Shown piece after piece: positions 9,801 to 19,094 of a DNA stretch of 64,000 bases. How positions within the stretch are numbered: position 1 is the first letter of the stretch; each line of letters starts with the position of its first letter. Source of the DNA: Phytophthora quininea (taxonomy: Eukaryota; Oomycota; Peronosporomycetes; Peronosporales; Peronosporaceae); contig JAAVTG010000077.1 of NCBI GenBank assembly GCA_011947345.1, positions 124,001-188,000 of the forward strand, in the 5' to 3' direction. Below the pieces are notes generated by a model. It ran no database searches and had not been told where the DNA came from. It saw nothing but the letters and a program-made list of their open reading frames with translations. The position numbers were made by a program, and so were the translations under genes.

Positions 9801-10284
9801 CAAGGCACTTGACCGCTGGCGTTCGTCATAGTACTCTGCGTCCTGTGCGTGGGTCGGAAGTGTTCAAGAATTCCAGTTGGCTTCGAGCATTCTGGTCTTG
9901 CACCTTTGGCACGGATGGTCCACCTTTCTTAATGTCGCGGGCGGTCGATCTGCGGAGACCGCCACCTGGGCAAGCCTTGCAGTGCATCCGCTGCCATCTG
10001 CAGACACTTTGCCCATGGACGTGGCGAAGGGATCGCTGTGCATGACAAAACCCAGAAAGTTCACGCCCATTTCACTAGCAGCTCTCTGCATCCTTTGGGT
10101 GTTTGTCCCAAGGATCATCGTTGCTGGACAGGTGTGACACCATTCGTTACCACAGCTCCGTCGCCTGCACCGATCTCCCTGCACGTAGTCATCACTATAC
10201 GTCAGTGCCGTCGGTGCCGATGCAACGCGTCTCGACGTCAGTGTCGAAAACCCCCGCCTGGGGCTCTGCTCGATCTGCGCGAAG
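9801..10284 (+). other. Intergenic interval between esterase copies 2 and 3
   Basis: About 480 bp. Short open frames exist on both strands. The longest, on the minus strand (9864-10307), contains Cys pairs but resembles no family I know and overlaps the start of copy 3. I see no promoter element or repeat that I would defend. Confidence 0.4.
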
Positions 10285-11364
10285 ATGCCACCGACTAGCC
10301 GAACCAAGCGAGTCCTCTTCGCTTTGCTGGCACTCGCAGCCTACGTGGCGTGGTCGCTGGATGCGTGGAGCGCCTTCCTCATCAAGACGGGCCTCCGCCC
10401 CAAGCTGCGACCGGCGTTGCTGTTGGCTGGCGACTCGCTCACGGAGAAGGGCATCAACCCCAAGTCCATGGGCTGGGTCACACTATTGCAGCACGACTAC
10501 AGGCGGTCGGCCACCGTCGTGGCTCAAGGACTTTCAGGCTACAACACCAGGTACAGGAACATGCTGTTGGGGTCGTCAATTCAGTCGTCTAACAAGTATT
10601 GTTGCTGCCTGAACAGGTGGTACTTGGAGTATGCAATGCCCGTCATTGCAGGCGAGATCGACAGTGGAGTCTACACGCCTGCATTTATCACTGTGTGGTT
10701 GGGAGCTAATGACGCAGCACTGCCCGACGGGAGCAACTCGGAGCAGCACGTCCCCAAGGACACGTACCAGCAGAACCTGGTCAAAATCGTCAACGCTTTC
10801 AGGAGTATGGCTCCTGATGCACGGATACTTTTGATCACGCCGCCGCACGTAGACGACAACGCTCGAATGCGACGAGCGAGGAAGAACAAGGGCGACAAGA
10901 AAGGAGTGATTGACCGCACCAACGAAATGGCAGGCGAGTATGCGCAGGCCTGTGTGGAAGCTGCAAACGGTCTTGGAGTTCCAGTGCTGGACTTGCATAC
11001 GTATTTCAACGACATGCCTAAGTGGAGACGCAACAATTTGCTGGAGGACGGACTGCACTTGAACACGAGAGGCAACAGACTCATGTACGAGCAGCTGCAG
11101 GACAAGATCCAGTCCGAATTTCCCGATGTGGTGCGGAAACTCGAGCGCTGGCAGCTCCCGTCATTCGAAAAGCTGATGGAGAGCGATCCGTGGACAGAGG
11201 ACGCGGACACGCCTAACATTGGCGATAATTCGACGTCTTCCAGTGGCAATTCGGCCAATGTGACAGAGGCTGCAGTCAACACCACAACGAACGCAACGGA
11301 AGTAGCGCAAGTGATCTCGACCGAATCGCTGCACAACCCGAGCCGGAGTCTAAGAAGCCCATGA
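10285..11364 (+). CDS. IAH1-like SGNH/GDSL esterase, array copy 3 (anchor plus Asn/Ser/Thr tail)
   Basis: The best-preserved member. It has ATG at 10285, a hydrophobic N-terminal segment (VLFALLALAAYVAWSLDAWS), GDSLTEKGINPK, SGYNTR, WLGANDAALPDGSN, LLITPPHVDDNAR and EDGLHLNTRGN. The C-terminus is a tail of about 55 residues rich in Ser, Thr and Asn with several N-glycosylation sequons (NST, NVT, NTT, NAT), consistent with a secretory or cell-surface protein. The whole gene is one open frame of 359 codons only because the intron at 10551-10616 is 66 bp and stop-free. Spliced, the protein is 337 residues and the junction restores YNTRWYLEYAMPV, as in copy 4. It ends TGA at 11362-11364. Confidence 0.9.
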   Translation: MPPTSRTKRVLFALLALAAYVAWSLDAWSAFLIKTGLRPKLRPALLLAGDSLTEKGINPKSMGWVTLLQHDYRRSATVVAQGLSGYNTRYRNMLLGSSIQSSNKYCCCLNRWYLEYAMPVIAGEIDSGVYTPAFITVWLGANDAALPDGSNSEQHVPKDTYQQNLVKIVNAFRSMAPDARILLITPPHVDDNARMRRARKNKGDKKGVIDRTNEMAGEYAQACVEAANGLGVPVLDLHTYFNDMPKWRRNNLLEDGLHLNTRGNRLMYEQLQDKIQSEFPDVVRKLERWQLPSFEKLMESDPWTEDADTPNIGDNSTSSSGNSANVTEAAVNTTTNATEVAQVISTESLHNPSRSLRSP

Positions 11365-12036
11365 ACGTGCGTGTCTAACTTATCAAACGAAATGAACGAA
11401 ACAGATTTACGCGATCCGCCATAGTGATCGAAGGTTGCTTGAGATTTGTTTCCTTCAGCAGGAGTAAGATGAGTGTACAATACCGGCATCTTCCTCTTCA
11501 GTCACTCACGGCTCGCATGATATTCCCTGATTGGATTCACTGGTCGAGAGAGGCTTCCGGTCGAGAGAGATTTCTGGTCCTGGACATCGTGTGTAGATTA
11601 CTCTCCGCTCTTATTGCTTCAGATTTGTTGGTGCTTTGGACCTTCTACCATGGCACCTGGGCGAACGTCGCACTGCGACGTCCAGACCACTTCCAGTAGC
11701 ACTTTGATGGTGTCCCGCACATCGATGGTCGACTTGGGGTCACCAAACTTTTGCCATGAAGAGCCACCAGCACAGGACTCAGTGTCACCTTCAAGGTGAC
11801 CTTGATCCACATCCTCAGGGGTGACATGGGGTTTTGGCTGCATCGCTTCCAGTGCTTGGTGACATCTCCACCGGGCGTATCTGGATGTCGTCGCCCTTCC
11901 ACTTGGTGGACACCGTGAAGGAAAAATCCACATTGCAAAATGCTACTAGTTAATGGTCGTCCCAGTTTACGGTCTCCTCGGGTCTTTGCACGGAGCTACA
12001 GCTTACGCGCACGAGATACAGATCCTGAGGAGCTCG
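11365..12036. other. Intergenic interval with an unidentified minus-strand remnant
   Basis: Minus-strand sequence between 11619 and 11938 shows patches of plausible coding character split over two frames, for example DFSFTVSTKWKGDDIQI and GDPKSTIDVRDTIKVLLEV. I cannot assign a family. A plus-strand frame from 11953 leads into copy 4, but its first 28 codons look non-coding. Confidence 0.35.
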
Positions 12037-13250
12037 ATGATGGCAAAGACCAAGGCGTCATTTCTCAATAAACAGACTCGGGGCTGTGCCGGGATGGCGC
12101 ACTACACTTCGCTCCCGATGCCGGACGAGCTGCCGGCCACGGAGACTGCGGACCGTCCTGCGCGGTCCTGCAAAACGATTGCCGTGTCCAAGCGAGCCAA
12201 GTACAGCTTCTGGGTGGCCGGTGTTCTCGTAGTGGGCATCGTCATCGCGTGGGGCTTCGGCGCCTGGGACTGGATCTTTGACACCACAGCCGTCAAGCCT
12301 CGACTGCGACCAGTGCTGTTCCTGGCTGGAGACTCATTGACCGAGAAGGGCACGGAACCCGATACCAAAGGGTGGGTGGTGAGACTGCTGAATGAATTTC
12401 GACGAGCTGTGGACGTCGTTCCTCGAGGACTCGGAGGCTACAACACCAGGTTGGCTTTAAACTGTTTGATGTGGTGATGGTAGGTATCGTGTTGACACTT
12501 TGGGTCTCTTTCAGGTGGTATCTCAAGTACGCCATCCCGACCATCGAGAAGGAGATCACCAGCGGTGTCTATCAGCCGACGTTCGTCACGATCTGGTTCG
12601 GCGCCAACGACGCAGCTCTACCCAACGGAAGCAGCTACGAACAGCACGTCCCAAAGGCCCAGTACAAGGAGAACCTGGTCAAGCTCGTCAACGTCTTCAG
12701 TACGATGGCGCCGAGTGCCGACATCTTGTTGATCACCCCACCACATGTCGACGACGCGGCCCGATACAATCTGTCCTTGTCCTATCAGGACGAGAAGTAC
12801 GGACTGATCGACCGCACGAATGCCATGGCTGGCAGCTACGCGAAAGCCTGCGTGGAGACTGCGGACGAGCTCGGCGTGCCTGTGCTGGACCTGTGGACGT
12901 ATTTTAACGACATGCCAGCGTCTCGACGGAACAGTTATCTCGTCGACGGACTGCACCTGAACCTCGAGGGCAACGAACTCATGTACGAACAGCTCCAAGA
13001 CATGATGGCGGCCAACTTCTCGAGTGTGCTGGATAGGCTCTGGTCGTGGCAGTTGCCGAGCTATTCGAAATGGGTCGATAAAGACCCGTGGGAACCCGAT
13101 GATGGAGACAGCGGCACGTACGACGGAGACACGGAGACGACAGATACATCGACTCCAAGTAATGCCACAGACACGTCAGCTTCAGCAAGCAGTTCGTCCT
13201 CCAACGCCACAGACTCATCCATCACGACAGACAGCCTCACCAGCGCATGA
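12037..13250 (+). CDS. IAH1-like SGNH/GDSL esterase, array copy 4 (anchor plus Ser/Thr tail)
   Basis: Intact apart from a normal intron. Starts proposed at the ATG pair 12037/12040; ATG 12094 is a shorter option. A cytosolic N-terminus of about 55 residues precedes one membrane segment (FWVAGVLVVGIVIAWGFGAW), so this copy looks like a type II membrane protein. The SGNH blocks are GDSLTEKGTEPD, GGYNTR, WFGANDAALPNG, LLITPPHVDDAAR and DGLHLNLEGN. The intron is 12450-12514 (65 bp) at the same position as in copies 1-3. The C-terminal tail is Ser/Thr/Asp-rich with several NAT and NATD sequons. It is closest in sequence to copy 3; the pair probably arose by the latest tandem duplication. Confidence 0.9.
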
Positions 13251-13389
13251 GTGTGCGTGAAACATATAGAAATAGAGCGACACTATCATTCCTGCCGATC
13301 GACGTCAAGATCTGCATCTCCATCCTGCGGGCTAGCGGAGACTTGCCTCGTCCACACACGTCGAGGCACCTGATTCATTAGCTGCCGTC

Positions 13390-14275
13390 ATGCTGCGTCG
13401 CCTGCGTCTGCCGCTCAAGCCAACGCGGCCGAGGTTGTCGTCGACCGCTTCACGACGACCGACGTTGCTGTTCCTCGGCGACTCATTGACCGAGCACGGC
13501 ACCGACCCCAATGTCGACGGGTGGGTGTGTCAATTGCAGCATCGCTATACTCGCTCTGCGGATGTCGTGGTGCGTGGGCTGTACGGCAACACTACCGAGA
13601 TGTTCGTGAACGAAGCTCTTCCTGGTCTACTGCGAGATTTGGAGACGTGGTCGGAATCTCCAGCGTTCGTGACGCTCTGGCTTGGAGGAAATGACTCGGC
13701 TTTGCTGTCAGGCTACGAAGCTGAACTACACGTCCCGATTGATCAATATCGTGCCAATCTGCACACCATTGTGCGTGGTCTCCAGGAGAAAGCGCCGGAG
13801 GCAGCAATAACAGATGATCACTCCGCCGGCTGTCAACGACCAAACTCGACGCGAGCTGTCGCTCGATGGGAAGCTCGATTTTTCCACAACTGGAACCGCT
13901 GAATATGCTCAAGCGTGTATGGAGGAGGCTGCTGCTCTGGGCGTCTGCGTTGTCGACATGCATTCCACCATGAGTACATTAAATACCGACGAGCGTACCG
14001 CTCTGCAGAACGACGGACTTCATCTCACTGCGAAAGGGAATGGACTCGCTGCTCGTGAGGTGCTATTCACGATTGACCAGAAGTTCCCGGCACTTGCGGC
14101 GCGTTTAGGCAAGTGGGAGCATCCAGACGCTCTGGACTTGCTGGCTGCGAAGACCGAAGAACGCAAAGGTATCAACTTTTCCTTGGAATTTTATTTTGCT
14201 TACTCGGTCTTGGCTTTCTTCGAAGGCGACAACAGATTGTCTTCACTACTCGCGTGCATTGTCCCCTTCAAGTAG
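13390..14275 (+). CDS. IAH1-like SGNH/GDSL esterase, array copy 5 (intronless at the shared site)
   Basis: The most divergent member. It has ATG at 13390, a basic and hydroxylated N-terminus (MLRRLRLPLKPTRPRLSST) that resembles a mitochondrial presequence rather than a membrane anchor, then GDSLTEHGTDPN, LYGNTTEMF, WLGGNDSALLSG, MITPPAVNDQ and DGLHLTAKGN. The intron shared by copies 1-4 is absent. One extra base near 13812 breaks the frame; the family sequence resumes in the next frame from 13814. After LGKWEHPDALDLLAAKTEER a donor-like GTATCA occurs at about 14168, and the residues read from there to the stop at 14273-14275 do not look conserved, so the last exon is uncertain. The 3' end overlaps the convergent PX-GOLD-PH gene. 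Confidence 0.8.
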
Positions 14276-16443
14276 TTTAGTAGCAAGTACCAGTCTGTAA
14301 CAAAGAGCACCAGCACGATGATCGCAGCGGGAGCTGAGCGCACCGAAAGAAGAGCCACATTAACTACTGCTACCATGCCAAATTTCCATTCCATCGGAAG
14401 GTTGTGCAGGTCTGGCAGCTGTCCACTTTCCGCTGTGCCAACCGCCGGTGTCGATGTGGTGTTCACCTCGCTGTGAATGATTCCTTCGGTATCATCTTTG
14501 TGCAATTCCTCGTCTGAGTCCGACTCCGACTCGTCGTCCGAGTCGGAGTCGGACTCGCCGTCTCCTTTCGACGCGAAATCTTCATCGTCGTCGTCATCAG
14601 ACTCTTCAATTGGACTTAGCGGTCTATCGGGGTCAACGAAGAACTCATGGTTGCCATTGAGCTATCAGTTGCGTCGGCATGTGCTTCCGGCTTGGGAGAA
14701 TCTTCGCCAGTGTGCGATCCTTTTCGCACTGCTTTCTTGCGCGCTTTGAGCATCGCCTTCTTGCTTGATCGTCCGCGTCGAGATAGCTGCGCAGTCAAAA
14801 TCGCGCTGGAGATGGCGTTCTCCCACTCGTTGTACTCGTTTTGTGATGAGGCACAGATCTTCCAGCAGTGCTTTTTGTGCGAATGAGGAACATGTATGGT
14901 GTGGGCGCTGCGTCGAGACTCAGGCTGCTTGTAATAGCCAGAGACGCGTGCTTGTTCGTCAAGTTTAACTTGGCCAACGACAATCCTCTACGTGCTGCTG
15001 CTTCCGAGTCATAGTACCGCAGAATGCACTTTTGGGGTCCAGTACAAACCACTTTCGGTACCAGTTGCGTCCCCGGAACTTCACACTACGTTGAATAATG
15101 AGCGACCCAGCCTTACCGTGCAGAATGCTATGATCAGAGCCCGGTAATTCGCTGCATGTTGATACGGTAGGCACCGATGTTCTCCTAGAAAGCAGCGTTC
15201 TTGTTTTCCCTGGGGATGGACCATCATCGTCACCTCCATGCCCGTGGCCGTGGCCATGCGCGAACGGCTTCGTAATAAGTGAGATCGACGAGTTTACAAT
15301 GTGCCGCGGGTGCATCGTGTTGCTTCTAGAGTGCTCAATGAAACCCAGTCGGCGGTTATCCACATCCACGGCTCCAGAGTCGCTTCCATCGGCTGAGACG
15401 GAGCCATCCTGAGAAGGGGACGATGCACTTGCTAGTTGGCCATTTTGCTGAGAGGAAGACGTTTGCGACTCCACTTCCGCCCAGTAAATCAGCACTTTGG
15501 CCTTGCTCCACGTGTACGTATTATCCCAAGTGAGTGTGCACGTACCTGGCGCGGTGCAGCGATAAAATCCTTTAATCGGCTTCACATCAGCGCCTTCACG
15601 AGAGTACGCGCGTATCGTTTCTCCCTCGAACGTAGCACTGAAGCCGATATTGTGTTTCTTGGTCGTGAACTGCCAGGACGCCAAATCTCCTGCCGCGTTC
15701 AATGGGAGCGTCACTGAAAATGACTGTCCAGCACGCACCGTCACAATCGTCCCTGGAAGTCCTTCTAGCATTCTCGACGGCATCACCAGTCCATCTTCAT
15801 CATCACTACTATCTGAAACAGAGGCAGGCGCCTCTAGGAATTCACGTAATACTGTCGACGCCTTCACTTCCGGAATCAGCATCAACTGGGCCAGGTACGT
15901 CGTCAGCTCGTTCCTCTTCTCTTCAATGTACTCGTTGTCATATCGCTTGTTCCGCATCGACGGCAAGTCGTGCGGCACATTGAACTTGGGATATGTTTTC
16001 AATAACTACAGCATAATATATAGATAAAATGTAAGCGAACAGCAACGAATAAATAAAGTAAATAAACTTACTCTTGCATGGAGAGTACTGAACTGCTTGT
16101 AGCTGCGTTGCACCACGTGCCGTCTTTGCTCCGCCCCTTCCTCCTCAAAATAGGCGGCCACCGTGAACAGGGCGTAGTAGCCGCCACCGTCGGGAAAGTA
16201 CCGCAGCGGGTCCAGTGCTTTCTTCCTGGGCGAGAGCCGCTTCTGGATCTTGTGGCCTTCGATGCGGCAGCTCTCCAGGCTCCGCTTGCAGCGCGGCAGC
16301 TTCTCGTCGATCGCGTCCGCTGTCATTGTCTGGGGAAAGGAGCGACTCCGAGAGGCAGGATCGACGTGGTCGATGTCGGACTGGGGAAAGGAGCGACTCC
16401 GAGAAGCGGGATTGACGTGGCTGCTGTCACTGTCGACGTCCAT
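14200..16443 (-). CDS. PX-GOLD-PH lipid-binding protein with acidic, membrane-anchored C-terminus
   Basis: Domains in order from ATG 16443. An N-terminal tail contains a repeated HV(N/D)PASRSRSFPQ unit. A PX domain follows, split by a 66-bp intron at 16006-16071 (YYALFTVAAYFEEEG, then SYKQFSTLHAR, then LLKTYPKFNVP...LREFLEAP). Next come a GOLD-like beta domain (GQSFSVTLPLNAAGDLASWQ ... GTCTLTWDNTYTWSKAK), a linker, and a PH domain (WYRKWFVLDPKKCILRYYD ... NEYNEWENAI with the terminal Trp). The C-terminus has a basic stretch, a long Asp/Glu/Ser run, and one or two hydrophobic segments near 14260-14350. PX and PH bind phosphoinositides, so a membrane-trafficking or contact-site role is likely (inference). 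Single-base deficits in A runs break the frame at about 15025 and 14855, and another break lies near 14655. Confidence 0.8.
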
Positions 16444-17362
16444 CGCAGATCAGGGCGATAGTCGCGCACGACACGAGCAGCAGAGAGATTCCCAAGCACC
16501 GGCTGCGGCCGGGGTGGCTAGACGACCACAATGAGGCGCTTTTGCCGATAAATAAGATAAATATTCTATTTTCCAGTAAAATACTCGTCATGATTTCTAT
16601 TATTAATGAAGTATAACCTTATCGTACACGATTATTTTTAACCCCTAAAGCGCGTTTATGACCAGAAAACATCCATGGTGGATACGATTACCCCCTTTAG
16701 GACTGTTTGCGCAGATTTTCGGGCTGCAGCCAACTTTCATTCGCTGTTGGTACGATCATGATTATGTAAGGAAAAGGAAGGGAGGCCTTATATGTGGTAG
16801 AAAAGCTGTAAAGTGATCCATTTTAGACGATGCCAAGCGCCTTGACCACTTACGATTGAACGTGTTGTTCAAACGCAAGCTGCCAGTAGAGAATGTAAAA
16901 AGATTGAATCCGGATTTCGGATCGATCTTATTCATGCGTCTGGATTAATCTGCATTTTTAATTCGTGCAGTTTTACAGGATACCTCCAATATATAATACA
17001 GCCGCGGATCAAATTATAGAAAGAATAAATAGAAGCAACTGTAACCGGATCATTTTCGTCGCTGTAGGTGCTGTTAACGATCCGATCTAAACGAACAACG
17101 TGCCCGTGGTCATGTGCCGCCTCATTGTTGATGGCTGCTGTGACGGCATTTGAAAAACCTTAGTCTATTTGATGTCCTACTAAATCCAGATAGCATCCGA
17201 TTCAAACTGGATTCGATCCTGAACCATCCGGATGAAGTGCAAAAGAATAGGATTTGGATAAGGATCCAACATTACATTCTCTAGCTGCCAGTCTAACAAT
17301 CATCTACCAGAAATGGGATAGATTACGTCACACGATCTCCACTTGAAGCAGTCGTTGTTAAC
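16444..17362. other. AT-rich intergenic stretch
   Basis: About 900 bp with no open frame worth naming after the first 90 bp. Some GGATCCGGAT-like short motifs recur (16905-16935, 17195-17275), giving a faintly repetitive look, but I find no clear unit or terminal repeat. Probably decayed transposon or spacer DNA. Confidence 0.4.
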
Positions 17363-17700
17363 CTACTTGTGAGGGCATTGAGGGGCGATGTGACCCAATT
17401 TCTTGCATCGATAACAGGTGGCCGTCATTGAGAGCCCCAAAGTACGCCTTCCGACACCATGAATGTCGGGGTGTCGTTCTGATCGTCGACGTCAGGTTGC
17501 ATTTGGTGCACCATTGAATTCTTCGCCCGCGACGGAAGCTCATCAAATATCGCATGAGACTGTGCAACTGAAGTTGCTTGTCAACAGCCAACTTGCCATC
17601 AAGCGGAAGTAGGCGGCTCCGGAGATCAGAAAGTAATCTTGGCCCAGTTGATGTGTCGTGAACCTTGCCCCACAGGGAATCTTAGGGTAGCTCGGAGTTG
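17363..17700 (-). pseudogene. Retroelement gag remnant with CCHC zinc knuckle
   Basis: On the minus strand the frame ending at 17363 reads TCYRCKKLGHIAPQCPHK and a stop: a C-x2-C-x4-H-x4-C zinc knuckle (about 17369-17416) typical of retroelement nucleocapsid. Upstream sequence to about 17700 has scattered coding character in shifting frames. It lies just downstream of a copia reverse transcriptase on the same strand, but a knuckle belongs at the gag end, so it is from another element or a rearranged piece. Confidence 0.55.
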
Positions 17701-17728
17701 TGACGCGAGGATCAGTAGAAAGGAACAC

Positions 17729-18075
17729 TTAAGGGGTTTGAATACACTTCTTGTTCTTGTTAACGCTTCTTCTGCTGTCTTGACGCTCTTGTTCTTGAGC
17801 ACTTGGCGTACACGGGGTAGATTCACAACTGATCGTCCTTGAGCTCTTCCGATGGAGCCACGCTCCTTCACATTCCTTGTTCTCGTCCTTGTTCACAGAC
17901 CACCGCGTGTCTGGCTGTCCAACAGGGTCCACAGGGTTCGTGGGGCTCTTCAATAGACCACCCTCGACATGTCCCTCCGCTGCACGACTTGACGCTCTAC
18001 ACTTGCTCCTCCGGTCACCCGCCACGCTCCCGTCGTCACCGGCACGGGATGCGGGACAGATGTCGACCGTTTTAG
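17729..18075. other. Unassigned sequence abutting the truncated copia element
   Basis: The copia reverse-transcriptase frame loses similarity at about 18075. The remaining 350 bp contain short imperfect repeats (for example two SVNK-encoding segments) but no RNase H domain and no recognisable LTR. Confidence 0.35.
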
Positions 18076-19084
18076 CTTCAGGTGTATGCTCAGTATTACG
18101 GCCACGCATATTGAATTTGTGAAGTAAGTTCTTAATATACTTATGTTGAGAAGTGACTAGTGTTTTCTTTCCCAAACCTCTTGATATATCCATTTTGAGT
18201 AGATAATGCAATTCCCCAAGGTCTTTCATGGTGAACTTTTCTAATAGCTTTGCTTTAAGGTTCTTTATCGAGATTAGGTGTGACCCGGCAATAGTTAGAT
18301 CGTCAACATACACATAGATAATCAGCGTATGTGTGCTTCTATCGATCTCCCACCTTATGAGTTACAAACGATACTATTTCATGCATCTCACGAATCCTAG
18401 AGACTTAAGGAAAGAGTTTATAACTCCATACCATATTCTTGGAGCTTGCTTTAGGCCATTTATACTTTTCCTCAGCTTGCACGCTAATGTGGCTGAGCCG
18501 TGGCGAAACGCAAGCGGCTGACTCATGTAGATGGTGTCCTTAAGCAATCCGTTAAGAAAGGCAGTTGACACATCCATTTAGTGTAGATGGAGGCCTAGTA
18601 TTGTTACAAGCGCTAACAGTAGCCACAATGATTCATATCGGGAAACTAATGAGAAGACCTCTTTATAGTCAATCCCATAGCTTTGCGTATTACCATTAAC
18701 TACTAGCCGTGCCTTAAACCTTTCCACGGACTCATCAGCGTTGTATTTAACGTCAAACAGCCAATGATATCCTAGCGCACGTCTTCATGGTATAAGAAGC
18801 ACAAAAGTCCAAGTGTTATTTCTCAAAAGTGCCTCATACTCTGCCTTAATCGCGGACTCTACTGCTTGGCGTGTGGTCCAGTTCGAGTCTCTCTTAATGA
18901 TTTTGGAATAGGTATGGGTTTGTTTGCAGTGCCAACAGCATTTACACTAATGACAAATCCCTTTAGATGCGTGCTCGGTATTCGACGTCTCTTCGAGCGT
19001 CGCACAGTCTCACCGCTCAGTGGTGCCGAAAATGCTATTGTTACTTGGGTCGAGGATGAAGCAATACAAATAACTTCACCTATC

Positions 19085-19094
19085 TCCCTGTCAC
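19085..19094. repeat. Left copy of hAT target-site duplication
   Basis: TCCCTGTCAC here equals 21191-21200. hAT elements duplicate 8 bp; the two extra matching bases may be chance or part of the element ends. Collapsing the two copies rejoins the copia reading frame. Confidence 0.8.

Noticed and set aside
9864..10307. 147-codon minus frame with CNEWCHTC-like Cys pairs between esterases 2 and 3
   Set aside because: It overlaps the start of copy 3, the Cys spacing fits no known finger, and there is no second line of support.
11300..11364. RSLRSP near the end of esterase 3 considered as an RxLR-like effector motif
   Set aside because: It is at the C-terminus, not after a signal peptide, and the protein is an esterase. 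No RxLR-dEER or LxLFLAK protein was found in the window.
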